Positions 47,777 through 62,320 of a DNA stretch of 64,000 nt are shown here, one piece after another. The notes under the pieces were generated by a model, which worked only from the letters and a program-made list of their open reading frames with translations, was not told the DNA's origin and made no database searches. Both the position numbers and the translations under genes were made by a program. Source of the stretch: Mycolicibacterium flavescens (GTDB taxonomy: Bacteria > Actinomycetota > Actinomycetes > Mycobacteriales > Mycobacteriaceae). The first letter of the stretch is position 1. Each line of letters begins with the position of its first letter. The stretch lies in the NCBI RefSeq assembly GCF_001722335.1, contig NZ_MIHA01000025.1:1-64000 (forward strand). The letters run 5' to 3'.

Positions 47777-48664
47777 CTACTTGATGGTGGTGGCGAGTTC
47801 GTCGGCCATCGCGGCGAGTTGCCCGCTCCACGAACCCCAGTCGTGGGTGCCGCTGGTCGGGAAGTCGAAGTGCCCGTTGTGCCCGCCGACGCCGCGGTAG
47901 TGCTGGTAGAACTCCCGGTTGGTGCCCTGGGCGATGTCGCAGTAGCCGATCATCGCGGCCGGGTCGGTGCAGCCGCCGACCGGTGCGCTCCACACCCACA
48001 GCCGGGTGTTGTTGTCGGCCAGCAATTGCACGTGGACATTGGGCGAATGCCACTTCCAGCGGCCCAGCTGTGGCAGGCCCCACATGTTGCGGGTGTCGAC
48101 GCCGCCGAACTGCGCCAGACCCGCGGTGATGGCTCCGTCGACACCGGTGCGCTCGGGGGCCAGGAATCCCGACAGTGAGCCGGCGAAGCGGTACCGGTCG
48201 GGGTGGAAGGTGGCCATCGCCATCGCGCCGTAACCGCCCTGGGCGGCGCCGACGATCCCGTGCCCGGTCGGGGCCAGGCCCTTGTTGGCGGCCAGCCAGT
48301 TGGGCAGCTCATCGGCCAGGAACGTCTCCCACTGCTTGCTGCCGTCGGCCTCCCAGTTGGTGTACATGCTCCACGCCCCGCCGGCCGGCGCCGCCACCGA
48401 GATGCCCTTGCCGGCAAGTGTGTTCATCGCGTTGCCCGCGGTGACCCAGTTGCTGACGTCGGGTGCCGCGTTGAACGCGTCGAGCAGGACCACGGCGTGC
48501 GGACCGCCGCCCTGGAAGGCCACCGGGATGTCGCGGCCCATCGCCGCCGACGGCACCATCAGCATCTCGACGTCGGCGTGCGCCGTCGCCGCCGTCACCG
48601 TGCCCGCGGTCCACAAGCCGGCGGCCAGCGCCATCGTCAAGATCGCCCGAAAGAACCCACGCAT
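47777..48664 (-). CDS. mpt51: MPT51/MPB51 antigen (FbpD), non-catalytic antigen 85 homologue
   Basis: A 295-residue secreted protein matching Rv3803c. The signal peptide MRGFFRAILTMALAAGLWTA ends near AHA-DVEML. The fold is that of antigen 85, but the nucleophile region reads IVGAAQGGYGAMA where active enzymes have GLSMAG, so Ser is replaced by Ala141. It therefore cannot be a standard mycolyltransferase; MPT51 is known as a fibronectin/carbohydrate-binding non-catalytic member. It is located just downstream of fbpA with a terminator between them. Confidence 0.94.
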   Translation of the reverse strand: MRGFFRAILTMALAAGLWTAGTVTAATAHADVEMLMVPSAAMGRDIPVAFQGGGPHAVVLLDAFNAAPDVSNWVTAGNAMNTLAGKGISVAAPAGGAWSMYTNWEADGSKQWETFLADELPNWLAANKGLAPTGHGIVGAAQGGYGAMAMATFHPDRYRFAGSLSGFLAPERTGVDGAITAGLAQFGGVDTRNMWGLPQLGRWKWHSPNVHVQLLADNNTRLWVWSAPVGGCTDPAAMIGYCDIAQGTNREFYQHYRGVGGHNGHFDFPTSGTHDWGSWSGQLAAMADELATTIK

Positions 48665-48792
48665 CGACTGCCCACCTCACGTTCGGCTTGCCTTATCCCC
48701 GCGCGAGGTAGTCAATCACACACGTCGGCCCCGGGAGCACGAAAGGGTCCGGGCCGGTATCCGAAAGGCCCCCGGAAACGTCCACAGAAACA

Positions 48793-48829
48793 CTGACGGC
48801 GGTGACCCCGAAGGGTCACCGCCGTTCAG
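48793..48829 (-). terminator. Intrinsic terminator-like hairpin downstream of fbpA
   Basis: CTGACGGCGGTGACCC pairs with GGGTCACCGCCGTTCAG (one bulged base) around a CGAA tetraloop, 24 bases beyond the fbpA stop. A very stable 16-bp stem without a U tract, typical for mycobacterial terminators. Confidence 0.7.
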
Positions 48830-48852
48830 CGATGTGTCTGGTGACGGACCGG

Positions 48853-51057
<2,205 letters not shown>

Positions 51058-51082
51058 CTATCGGTGCGAGGCTGCCCCCGCG

Positions 51083-53143
51083 TTACGGGCCGGTCGCCGG
51101 CATCCCGGTATACGGCGCCTCCTTGGGCTCGGGAACTTCGAGCCCGCAGCGGGCCAGCTCGTAGAGCGGCACCCGGTCGATGCGGTACTGGGTGAACTCG
51201 TAGGCGTGCACCAGGTTCGACAGGAACCGCCGCGGCCCCATCGGCCCGCGCACCGCGTTGAGCATCGCGTCGGTGGCCGGACATTCCAGCGCGGCCTGCG
51301 CCTGCCGGATCCACTCCTCGTCGATGTAGCCGGGGATGAACGGCGGCTCCTTGAGGAACGGTCCCTCGGCGATAGCCCAGTCCGGGAACAGGTTCTTGTC
51401 GTGGCCGATGCGGCCGTCCTCGAGCCGGGCGGTGTGCGCGGCCAGCGGATTGGCCAGCCCGATCTGGTCGATCACCCGCACATCGAGCCCGACGTTCATG
51501 CCCAGCATGCCGAGGTTGGTGAAAAACACTGTGTGCGGGCCCTTGTAGTCCTCCGGTGCGTCCGGCGGCGGCGGGAGCGCGGGCACCACGTCCCACTGGT
51601 CGTAGTTGCCCGACGGCAACAGCAGCGCACCGTCGGGGGTGTTCTCCAACGCCTCGAGAACCGCGCGCATCCGCGGATAGTCCAGGTAGTCGGCGGCGGT
51701 CAGCGGATGCGCATGCCCGGTGGCCTGCGCGTAGAAGCGTCGCTCGTCGACGATGCCGCTGTAGGTCACCCGGGTGGCGTCCTTGCCCATCCCGCCCGAG
51801 TTGGCCGCCCACAGCGCCCAACCCGCGACGGCCAGCCACAGCAGGCCGGTGGCGCCGACGAACAGATAGCCTGCGCCGCGGGCCATTCGGGTGGTATCGG
51901 GCAGCACCACCGGGATCACCGACACCGGCAGCAGCATGCAGAACAGCGGGGTCAGCAGCACCCGGCCGTGCATGAAGTCGCCGCCCTGCCGGATCCAGTA
52001 CACCCCCTGCAGCAATCCGCTGATCAGGAAGAAGATCACCACCGCGGCCGGGCTCTGCACCATCCGCACCAACCGTCTGCGACCGGATGCGGCGGCACCG
52101 CCGGACCCGCTGCGCCCGCGGGTCACCCACACCACCGCGCCGAGCCCGGCCAGCAGGATCGCCGGCGCCCACAGCAGGTAGGGCTGGTTGAAGTTGGCCA
52201 GGTACACGAACCCCTGTGACCACTTCGCGCCGGAGGCGTCCTTGGCGACGGCGGTGGCCGGAAAGATCAAGCCGTAGTAGCCCATCCGGAATATCTGGTA
52301 CGCCACCGGCAGCAGTCCGCCCGCGACCAGCAGCACCGCGCGGCTGCGCCAGTCGCGCGCCGCGACGAGCATCATCACCAGCGCCAGACCGCCGAGCAGG
52401 GCCAGTTCCGGGCGCACCAGCACGCTGAGGCCGGCCAGGAACGCCAGCGCGATGTCGAAGGCGCCGGGTCGCCGTCGCGGTGCGGTCTGCGGCCCGGCGG
52501 GTTGCCTGCGGATCGTCGGCGCACCGCCGCGCGGATCGGCCGGCTGGTAGGCGCGCGGTTGCTGCGCCCAGCACACCATCATCCACCACAGCAGCCCGAG
52601 ATAGGCCAGCACCAAACCGTTTTCGAGCCCGGAGGTGGCGAAGTCGCGGGCCGGCGGCACGGCGATGTAGACCAGCGCACCGGCGGGCAGCATCAGCGCG
52701 CGGCGCCCGCGCAGGCTCGGCGCATAGAGCCGGCCGGTGCCCAGCATCGCGAACACCACGCCCAGCACGCTGAGCACCAGAGCCAGCGTGAGCACCACGT
52801 ACTCCAGGCGCACGGATCCCCCGACCAGCGCACCCAGGTACACCAGGTATGTCCACACGGTGGAAGTGTTGGCCTCCACCCGCTCGCCGGCGTTGAACAC
52901 CGGTCCGTTGCCCGCCAACAGGTTTCGGATCGTGCGCAGCACGATCAGGCCGTCGTCGGCGATCCAGCGCCGCTGCCAGGCGCCCCACCCGAACAGCGCC
53001 GCGACCACGATCACGCTGGCCCACAGGCTCAGCCGGACCGTGGTGTCGTAGCGGAACGCCGGCCATCGGGCCAGGCGACGGTTGAGCTCACCGGTCCACG
53101 CGGTGGACCGGACCGCCGTGTCAGCTGAGGAAGACGGCGGCAC
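51083..53143 (-). CDS. aftB: Arabinofuranosyltransferase AftB
   Basis: A 686-residue GT-C membrane protein matching Rv3805c. It adds the terminal beta(1-2) arabinofuranose that primes mycolylation. About ten transmembrane helices occupy residues 30-460 (for example WASVIVVAALFGWGAW and AVVIFFLISGLLQGVYWI), with the catalytic acidic loop WIADDGLIVLRTIRNLL near residue 52-68. The periplasmic C-terminus follows. ATG 53143 places the first 23 bases over the 3' end of ubiA, so translation is coupled. Confidence 0.94.
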   Translation of the reverse strand: MPPSSSADTAVRSTAWTGELNRRLARWPAFRYDTTVRLSLWASVIVVAALFGWGAWQRRWIADDGLIVLRTIRNLLAGNGPVFNAGERVEANTSTVWTYLVYLGALVGGSVRLEYVVLTLALVLSVLGVVFAMLGTGRLYAPSLRGRRALMLPAGALVYIAVPPARDFATSGLENGLVLAYLGLLWWMMVCWAQQPRAYQPADPRGGAPTIRRQPAGPQTAPRRRPGAFDIALAFLAGLSVLVRPELALLGGLALVMMLVAARDWRSRAVLLVAGGLLPVAYQIFRMGYYGLIFPATAVAKDASGAKWSQGFVYLANFNQPYLLWAPAILLAGLGAVVWVTRGRSGSGGAAASGRRRLVRMVQSPAAVVIFFLISGLLQGVYWIRQGGDFMHGRVLLTPLFCMLLPVSVIPVVLPDTTRMARGAGYLFVGATGLLWLAVAGWALWAANSGGMGKDATRVTYSGIVDERRFYAQATGHAHPLTAADYLDYPRMRAVLEALENTPDGALLLPSGNYDQWDVVPALPPPPDAPEDYKGPHTVFFTNLGMLGMNVGLDVRVIDQIGLANPLAAHTARLEDGRIGHDKNLFPDWAIAEGPFLKEPPFIPGYIDEEWIRQAQAALECPATDAMLNAVRGPMGPRRFLSNLVHAYEFTQYRIDRVPLYELARCGLEVPEPKEAPYTGMPATGP

Positions 53144-54074
53144 CGATGGTCCCGATCCACGCCAGCAGCAGCAGCTGCAGAACCCGGTCCTTCAACGCGA
53201 TCTCTTCGGGCTCACCGGCCAGTCCGCCGTCGACGTCGACCGCGTAGCGCAGGATCGCGATGGTGATCGGGACGATCGAGACCGCGTACCAGGACGCCGT
53301 CGCGCCGTCGCGCTCGAAGGCCCACAACCCGTAGCACAGCACCATCGCGGTCGCCGACAGCGTCCAGACGAACCGCAGATAGGACGCGGTGTAGCTCTCC
53401 AGCGACTTGCGGATCTTGGCGCCGGTGCGCTCGGCGAGCTGCAGTTCGGCGTAGCGCTTACCAGCCACCATGAACAGAGACCCGAACGTCATCACGAGCA
53501 GGAACCACTGCGACAGCGGGATTCCCGCGGCCGCGCCGCCCGCGATGGCGCGGATCAGGTACGCCGAGGACACGATGCAGATGTCGAGCACGGCCTGGTG
53601 TTTGAGCCCGAAGCAGTACGCCAGCTGCATCGCGATGTAGACCGCGATCACGATGGTCAGGTTCGTCGAGGCCAGCATCGAGATGCCCAGTGCCGCAACG
53701 ACGAGCACCGACGACGCGATGTAGGCCAGCCACTCGGGCACCACGCCCGCGGCGATCGGCCGGAACCGTTTGGTCGGGTGCGCGCGGTCGGCCTCGACGT
53801 CGCGGGCGTCGTTGACCAGATAGATCGACGACGCCGCCAGCGAGAAGGACACGAACGCGATCAGGATCTTGACCCCGACCTCGCCGTAGTCGTAGTCCAC
53901 GTCGCCGCCGAGCGCCGCGATCGGCGCGGCGAGCACGAGCAGGTTCTTGACCCACTGCCGCGGGCGGATCGCCTTGACCAACCCGCTGACGACGTTCTTC
54001 GGCGGTCCCTTGACCGGTGCCGGTTCGCTCATTGGCCGTACGCTTCCTGCGCTGCTGTCACTGGAGATGCTCAT
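53121..54074 (-). CDS. ubiA: Decaprenyl-phosphate 5-phosphoribosyltransferase UbiA (DPPR synthase)
   Basis: A 317-residue UbiA-superfamily membrane prenyl-phosphate transferase matching Rv3806c. It moves 5-phosphoribose from PRPP to decaprenyl phosphate, the first committed step of decaprenylphosphoryl-arabinose synthesis. The Asp-rich motif is VNDARDVEADRAHPTKRFRP and a second loop is KRYAELQLAERTGAKIRKSL. Eight to nine helices are visible. ATG 54074 overlaps the phosphatase stop (ATGA); Met at 54032 (MSEPAPVKG) is an alternative start. Confidence 0.94.
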   Translation of the reverse strand: MSISSDSSAGSVRPMSEPAPVKGPPKNVVSGLVKAIRPRQWVKNLLVLAAPIAALGGDVDYDYGEVGVKILIAFVSFSLAASSIYLVNDARDVEADRAHPTKRFRPIAAGVVPEWLAYIASSVLVVAALGISMLASTNLTIVIAVYIAMQLAYCFGLKHQAVLDICIVSSAYLIRAIAGGAAAGIPLSQWFLLVMTFGSLFMVAGKRYAELQLAERTGAKIRKSLESYTASYLRFVWTLSATAMVLCYGLWAFERDGATASWYAVSIVPITIAILRYAVDVDGGLAGEPEEIALKDRVLQLLLLAWIGTIGAAVFLS

Positions 54075-54587
54075 CGGTCCCCTCCGGTGCGGTCGGCGAC
54101 GGTACCGACGGCCTTGGCCACCGCGGCGCCGACCGCGACACCGGTGAGGACGTCACTCGGGTAGTGCACGCCGAGCACCAGGCGCGACAACGCCATCGGC
54201 GGCACCAGCACGGCGGGCAGCGGCAGGCCGGTCGCCCTGGCCATCAGCACCGCAGCGGCCGTGGTGGACGTCGCGTGCGCGGAGGGGAAACTCAACCGGC
54301 TCGGTGTGCCGACGTTGACCGCGATCGCCGGATGGTGCGGACGTTCGCGCCGGACAACACGTTTGATCAGCACCGCGGCGGCGTGCGCGCAGAACGCCCC
54401 GGCCCCGGCGGCCAGCCAGGCGCGCCGGCGTCGCGGCGCGAGCACCGCGCCCAGCATCGAGACCGCCACCCAGCCCAGGCTGTGCTCACCGAAGTGCGAC
54501 ATCGCCCGCGCGGCCGCCACCACGCCGGGCCGGCCGGCGAGGGCGGACTGCACGGCGACCAACGCGGCCTCTTCGCCGCGCGGCTGT

Positions 54588-54595
<8 letters not shown>
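54071..54595 (-). CDS. PAP2-family membrane phosphatase (Rv3807c-like)
   Basis: A 174-residue PAP2 protein with all three motifs: KRVVRRERP, PSAHA (in RLSFPSAHATSTTAA) and SRLVLGVHYPSDVLTG. Three to five transmembrane helices. Its location between glfT2 and ubiA, overlapping both, suggests dephosphorylation of decaprenylphosphoryl-5-phosphoribose before DprE1, as proposed for Rv3807c; direct proof for this role is limited. Confidence 0.9.
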
Positions 54596-57781
<3,186 letters not shown>

Positions 57782-57783
57782 TC

Positions 57784-57789
57784 AGGGTA
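57784..57789 (-). promoter_or_regulatory. -10 element of the glf operon
   Basis: On the minus strand TACCCT lies eight bases before the glf ATG, implying a nearly leaderless transcript for the glf-glfT2-phosphatase-ubiA-aftB operon. The rest of the 224-base gap to erp holds its divergent promoter, with a possible TAGTCT -10 at 57866-57871. Confidence 0.45.
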
Positions 57790-57999
57790 TCCGACCGTGA
57801 CCGCGCCCCTCGAATCCGACAAGGGCGCAAGGTTGCGATCGGCTCACGATTCCATATCGTCACTTTAGTCTCACTAGTCACAGCCGTACCGTCGATCACG
57901 TCGGCTATCCCTGTCGACGGCGCCAACCGGGCTCGTTCACGCCGCGCACGACCCAACTGGCCCACTAGCAGACGTAGTCCATGTATTGAGGAGACTTCC

Positions 58000-58914
58000 G
58001 TGCCGAACCGACGTCGACGCAGGCTGTCGACAGCCACGAGCGCAGTCCTGGCCCTGGCAGTCGCGAGTCCCGCCGCAGTGGTCGCCGTGAGCGAACTGTC
58101 CGACAGCACCAAGCCCGGGCCGCAACAGCGCGAGTTCGTCCAGGCGGCGCTGATCACCGACCTGCCCAACGAGCTGATGTCCGCCCTGTCCCAGGGGCTC
58201 TCCCAGTTCGGCATCAACCTGCCGCCGATGCCGACCGGGATTCTCACCGGTTCCGGGCCGGGCACCACGACGACATTGACCTCGCCGGGGTTGACCTCGC
58301 CGAGCCTGACCACGCCCGGTCTGACCTCGCCGAGCCTGACCACGCCGGGGCTGACCACGCCCGAACTGACCACGCCCGGTCTGACCGCGCCGAGCCTGAC
58401 GACTCCCGGGCTGACCACGCCGGAATTGACGACGCCGGGGTTGACCGCGCCCAGCGCGACGGTGCCGCCGATCTCGGCGACGGGTCCGTCGCTGACCGAT
58501 CCCGGCCTGACCAGCCCGGCGCTGACCAATCCGGCACTGACCAGCCCGACCACCCCGGGGCTGTCCACCCCGCCGGCGCTGACCGATCCGGGACTGGCCA
58601 CCGTGCCGATCTCGGCGGGTGCCGGGCTGCCCGCACCCAGCGAGATCCCGATCTCCGCGCCCATCGGACTGGACCCGGCCGCGGGCACCTATCCGATCCT
58701 CGGCGACCCGTCGCTGGCGACGATGCCCGCGGCCACCAGCGGTGGCAGCGGCGGCATCATCGGCGAACTGTCCGGCATGGCCGAGCAACTCGGCGCCGGA
58801 CAGGCGATCGACCTGCTCAAGGGCATGGTGATGCCGGCGATCATGTCGGCGGTCAAGCCGCCCGCCGTACCCCCGGTGCCGGGCCCCGGCCCGGCCCCGG
58901 TCCCCGGCGCCTGA
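58000..58914 (+). CDS. erp: Exported repetitive protein Erp
   Basis: A 304-residue secreted protein matching Rv3810 (pirG), a mycobacterial surface protein tied to envelope integrity and virulence. The signal segment MPNRRRRRLSTATSAVLALA has a strong Arg run. After a globular N-terminal part (FVQAALITDLPNELMSALSQ) comes a PGLTS-type repeat region, then a hydrophobic C-terminal domain ending in Pro/Gly-rich PVPGPGPAPVPGA. GTG 58000 has GAGGAG at good spacing. A strong hairpin follows 13 bases after the stop. Confidence 0.93.
   Translation: MPNRRRRRLSTATSAVLALAVASPAAVVAVSELSDSTKPGPQQREFVQAALITDLPNELMSALSQGLSQFGINLPPMPTGILTGSGPGTTTTLTSPGLTSPSLTTPGLTSPSLTTPGLTTPELTTPGLTAPSLTTPGLTTPELTTPGLTAPSATVPPISATGPSLTDPGLTSPALTNPALTSPTTPGLSTPPALTDPGLATVPISAGAGLPAPSEIPISAPIGLDPAAGTYPILGDPSLATMPAATSGGSGGIIGELSGMAEQLGAGQAIDLLKGMVMPAIMSAVKPPAVPPVPGPGPAPVPGA
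58285..58449 (+). repeat. PGLTS-type pentapeptide repeats in Erp
   Basis: Eleven consecutive pentapeptides of form P-[G/S/E]-L-T-[S/T/A] (residues 96-150) are encoded by degenerate 15-base repeats. A second group (PSLTD, PGLTS, PALTN, PALTS) follows at residues 163-182. Repeat number and sequence are known to vary between mycobacterial species. Confidence 0.9.
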
Positions 58915-58927
58915 GACCTGTTACCCG

Positions 58928-58966
58928 ACGGCACCGCAGAAGCTTCCCCCGGCTCTGCGGTGCCGT
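58928..58966 (+). terminator. Intrinsic terminator-like hairpin after erp
   Basis: ACGGCACCGCAGA (58928-58940) pairs perfectly with TCTGCGGTGCCGT (58954-58966) across a 13-base loop, 13 bases after the erp stop. No U tract follows. Confidence 0.7.
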
Positions 58967-59036
58967 TGCAGGTCGTGCCCGACATTTAACGGCCCGATCA
59001 GCCGTGTCGTACCACTAGCAACATCTGACACATACG

Positions 59037-59042
59037 TAACAT
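59037..59042 (+). promoter_or_regulatory. -10 element, probable leaderless promoter of the amidase-like gene
   Basis: TAACAT matches TANNNT and ends six bases before the GTG at 59049, which has no Shine-Dalgarno. Confidence 0.5.
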
Positions 59043-59048
59043 CGGTCC

Positions 59049-60665
59049 GTGCCTGCTCGTCGTCCAGCGCCCTCGCTGCTGTTCACTGCGCTGGCGGCGA
59101 CGTTGGTGCTGCTGCCGATGGCCGTGTACGGCCTGCCCGGTGAGGACACCGGCGCACCGGCCGCCGACGCACCGCAGGTGACCGAGCAGCCACTCACCGT
59201 CGGCGGCGGCGAAACGATCCGCGAGCTGCACCAGGACACGCCGTTCTCCATGGTCGCGTTGACCGCCCAGGACCTGACCGGGACCAGCGCTCGGGTGCGC
59301 GCCAAGAAAGCCGACGGCAGCTGGGGCCCCTGGTACGACGCCGAACCGATGGAGGGCGTCGGCCCGCAGGACGCCGGTCCGGGGCTGCGCGGCACCGAGC
59401 CCGTGTTCGTCGGCCGCACCACCACCGTGCAGATCGCGGTCATCCGCCCGCCGGGCACCCCGGCCCCGGCCGCGCCGAAACCGGCCACAAAAGCGCCCGA
59501 CCTCGGTTACGTGCCGGCCAACGTCGAACAACCCGTCGGGCAGAACCTCAACGCCGTGCTGATCAGCCCGCCGCAGGCGCCGGTCGACACGCTGCCGGTG
59601 CCGTCGGCGGTCAACGCGCCGGGCCAGCCGCCCAACATCATCGCCCGGCCGCAGTGGGGCGCCGACGAATCGATGCGGTGCGGCCCGCAGTACGACGTGG
59701 GCATCCGCGCCGGCATCGTGCACCACACCGCAGGCAGCAACGAGTACGCACCCGAGGACTCGGCGGGCATCGTCCGGTCGATTTACGAGTACCACACCCG
59801 CACGCTGGGCTGGTGCGACATCGCCTACAACGCGCTGGTCGACAAGTACGGCCAGGTGTTCGAGGGCCGCGCGGGCGGGATCACCCGGCCGGTCGAGGGC
59901 GCGCACACCGGCGGGTTCAACCGCAACACCTGGGGTGTGGCGATGATGGGCAACTTCGAGGTGGTGCCGCCGACCCCGATCCAGGCCCGCACCACCGGAC
60001 GGCTGCTGGGCTGGCGGCTCGGCATGGACCGCATCGACCCGCGCGGGCAGGCGGTGCTGCCGTCGGCAGGCGGGTCGTTCTCGAAGTTCCCGGTCGGCGC
60101 GACACCGACGCTGCCGGCCATCTTCACCCACCGCGACGTCGGCGTCACCGAGTGCCCGGGCAACGCCGCCTACGCGCTGATGGACCACATCCGTGACATC
60201 GCGGCGCGCTTCAACCACCCGCCCGGACCCGACGACCTGGCCGAATCCCTGCGCGGCGGTGCGATTTTCGCGCGCTGGGAGGCGATGGGCGCGATGAACA
60301 GCCCGCTGGGCAGGCCGACATCGCTGGAGGCCGCCGGAGACCGCGACGCCCGCTACGTGACGTTCGAGAACGGCGCCGTGTACTGGTCACCGAACAGCGG
60401 CGCGCAACCGGTCGTCGGCGAGATCTACCGGGCATGGGGGACGCTGGGCTTCGAGCGCGGCGCGCTGGGACTGCCGACCAGCGCCGAGATCCACGAACCG
60501 CTGTGGATCGTGCAGAACTTCCAGCACGGCACGCTGAACTTCGACCGCGAGAGCGGCACGGTCACCCGCGTCGCCGACGGCGTGCCGGTGGAGCTGCCCA
60601 AACCGATGATCGAGAACCCGCCCGTCCAACTCGAGCGCTTCACCCCGCCGATCAGCCCCAGCTAG
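59049..60665 (+). CDS. Exported PGRP/amidase_2-type protein with C-terminal LGFP repeats (Rv3811-like)
   Basis: A 538-residue exported protein. Signal segment (LLFTALAATLVLLPMAVYG), an N-terminal beta-rich domain, a Pro-rich linker, then an N-acetylmuramoyl-L-alanine amidase domain: IARPQWGADES, GIVHHTAGS (Zn His), WCDIAYNALVDKYGQVFEGR, EGAHTGGFNRNTWGVAMMGNF and FTHRDVGVTECPG (Zn His and Cys). The C-terminus has LGFP-type repeats (MNSPLGRPTSLE, FERGALGLPTSAEI) that can anchor proteins to the wall. It probably cleaves or binds peptidoglycan. M. tuberculosis has a PE_PGRS gene next; here a HAD phosphatase gene follows convergently. Confidence 0.9.
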   Translation: MPARRPAPSLLFTALAATLVLLPMAVYGLPGEDTGAPAADAPQVTEQPLTVGGGETIRELHQDTPFSMVALTAQDLTGTSARVRAKKADGSWGPWYDAEPMEGVGPQDAGPGLRGTEPVFVGRTTTVQIAVIRPPGTPAPAAPKPATKAPDLGYVPANVEQPVGQNLNAVLISPPQAPVDTLPVPSAVNAPGQPPNIIARPQWGADESMRCGPQYDVGIRAGIVHHTAGSNEYAPEDSAGIVRSIYEYHTRTLGWCDIAYNALVDKYGQVFEGRAGGITRPVEGAHTGGFNRNTWGVAMMGNFEVVPPTPIQARTTGRLLGWRLGMDRIDPRGQAVLPSAGGSFSKFPVGATPTLPAIFTHRDVGVTECPGNAAYALMDHIRDIAARFNHPPGPDDLAESLRGGAIFARWEAMGAMNSPLGRPTSLEAAGDRDARYVTFENGAVYWSPNSGAQPVVGEIYRAWGTLGFERGALGLPTSAEIHEPLWIVQNFQHGTLNFDRESGTVTRVADGVPVELPKPMIENPPVQLERFTPPISPS

Positions 60666-61492
60666 GCGTCCCACCACCGCTCGAGCACCCGGGCCACACC
60701 GTCCTCGTTGTTGGTGGCGGTGACCTCGTCGGCGGCGGCCAGCGCGTCGGGGTGCCCGTGCCCCATCGCCACGCCGAGCCCGGCCCAGCGCAGCATCGGC
60801 ACGTCGTTGGGCATGTCGCCGAACGTGACGACGTCCTCGGCGGCGATGCCGAGCGGGCGGGCCAGGTCCTCGACGCCGCTGGCCTTGCTGATGCCGACCG
60901 GCATCACCTCGATCAGCCCGTTGTTGGTGGAGAACGTGATGTCCCCGTGCTCCCCGATCTGGTCGGCCAGCACCGCGGCCATGTCGTCACTGCGGGCGCC
61001 GGCCTTGCGGATCAGCAGTTTGATCGCCGGTTCGCTGAGCAGGTCCGCCAGCGACACCTCGGTGTTGTCGGGATTGAGCCAGGCGTGCTCGTAGCCCGGT
61101 GAGCTGACGAACTGCGGGGTGGCCGCGTCGTGAGCGCTGGCGCCGACCCGCTCGACGGCCAGCCCGGCGCCGGGGATGAGCCGGGTCGCGATCTCGGCCA
61201 GTTCCCCGAGCACGTCGGTGCCCAGCGTGTGCGCGGCCAGCACCCGGTCGGTGGCCGGGTCGTAGACCACAGCGCCGTTGGCGCACACCGCCATCGGGGC
61301 GAACCCGAGCGCGTCGACGACCGGCTGCACCCACCGCGGCGGGCGCCCGGTGGCGATCACGAACTCGGTGCCCGCCTGTACGGCCGCGGTCAGCACCGCC
61401 CGCGTACGGGGCGTGACCTTCTCGTCGTCGTCGAGCAGGGTGCCGTCGACATCGGAGGCGATGAGCCGGGGCATGCCTGAAGTCCGCGTCAT
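60662..61492 (-). CDS. Cof-type HAD phosphatase (Rv3813c-like)
   Basis: A 276-residue haloacid dehalogenase-superfamily phosphatase. Motif I is LIASDVDGTLLDDDE with nucleophile Asp; motif II is FVIATGRPP; motif III Lys is in KLLIRKAG or ISKASGV; motif IV is VVTFGDMPNDVPML. The inserted cap domain between motifs II and III is Cof type. Substrates are likely sugar phosphates or nucleotides. ATG 61492 is used; ATG 61474 would give MPRLIASDVDG directly. Overlaps the amidase-like stop by 4 bases. Confidence 0.88.
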   Translation of the reverse strand: MTRTSGMPRLIASDVDGTLLDDDEKVTPRTRAVLTAAVQAGTEFVIATGRPPRWVQPVVDALGFAPMAVCANGAVVYDPATDRVLAAHTLGTDVLGELAEIATRLIPGAGLAVERVGASAHDAATPQFVSSPGYEHAWLNPDNTEVSLADLLSEPAIKLLIRKAGARSDDMAAVLADQIGEHGDITFSTNNGLIEVMPVGISKASGVEDLARPLGIAAEDVVTFGDMPNDVPMLRWAGLGVAMGHGHPDALAAADEVTATNNEDGVARVLERWWDA

Positions 61493-61553
61493 TACGGTGA
61501 TCCGCCCTCTCGCACCGGCGTCACCGGTCGTCGCATTCGGTCACCACCGGCGG

Positions 61554-62315
61554 TCACCGGTGGCTTCTGGATTCTCGCTCGGCGCGCCTGCGCGCCCGCT
61601 CGGCGAGTTCAGCCTCGTCGAGCTGTTTGGCCTCGTCGAGTGTCGGCGCGCCGCCGCCCAGCCGCCGGGGTACCCAGAATGCCCCTTCCGGATGCGGATA
61701 CTCCAATTGCACCTTGTGCAGCAGTTCGGTCATCGCGGTGCGCAGCCGCTGCAGCGTCTCGGCCATGGTGTCGGCCGCCGGCAGCGGCGCGCCGGCCTCG
61801 ACGATGATCGGGATCTTGCTGCGGCCCAGCCGACGCGGATGGTCCTTGGTCCAGATCCGCTGCGCGCCCCACACGATGAGCGGCACGATCGGCACCCCCG
61901 CCTCGGCGGCCATCCGGGCCGCGCCGGTCTTGAAGTCCTTGAGCTCGAAGCTGCGGCTGATGGTCGCCTCGGGATAGACCCCGACCAGCTCACCGGCCTG
62001 CAGTCGCTCCACCGCGACGGCGTAGGCGCCCGCGCCGGCGCGACGGTCCACCGGGATGGTGCCGGTGCGACGGATCAGGAAGTTGATCACCTTCACTTCC
62101 TGCATCTCTTCTTTGATCATGAAACGCAGCCGCCGGCCGCGGTAGTGCACGGCCAACGCGGCCGGCAGCCAGTCGACGTAGCTGGTGTGGTTGATCGCGA
62201 TCACCGCACCGCCCTCGGCCGGGATGTGGTCCAGGCCGCGGTAGGAGATCCCGATCCCGTTGATCCGGACCGCCGCCTTGACGAGCACCTCGAGCGAGTA
62301 GAAGACGGGCTCCAC
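61554..62315 (-). CDS. 1-acylglycerol-3-phosphate acyltransferase-like protein (PlsC family)
   Basis: A 253-residue PlsC-fold acyltransferase matching the Rv3814c-Rv3816c group. The catalytic H(x4)D is in AINHTSYVDWLPA; the phosphate-binding motif II is YPEATISRSFELKDF and IVPLIVWGAQRIWTK follows. It likely acylates lysophosphatidate or a related envelope lipid. It sits 5 bases downstream of a paralogue with the same motifs. M. tuberculosis has three such genes; two are found here. Confidence 0.9.
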   Translation of the reverse strand: MEPVFYSLEVLVKAAVRINGIGISYRGLDHIPAEGGAVIAINHTSYVDWLPAALAVHYRGRRLRFMIKEEMQEVKVINFLIRRTGTIPVDRRAGAGAYAVAVERLQAGELVGVYPEATISRSFELKDFKTGAARMAAEAGVPIVPLIVWGAQRIWTKDHPRRLGRSKIPIIVEAGAPLPAADTMAETLQRLRTAMTELLHKVQLEYPHPEGAFWVPRRLGGGAPTLDEAKQLDEAELAERARRRAERESRSHR

Positions 62316-62320
62316 AGGCG

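Noticed and set aside
52213..52224. Possible frameshift in the middle of aftB
   Set aside because: The minus-strand frame is continuous across 51083-53143 and matches the expected length; the competing frame is a shadow.
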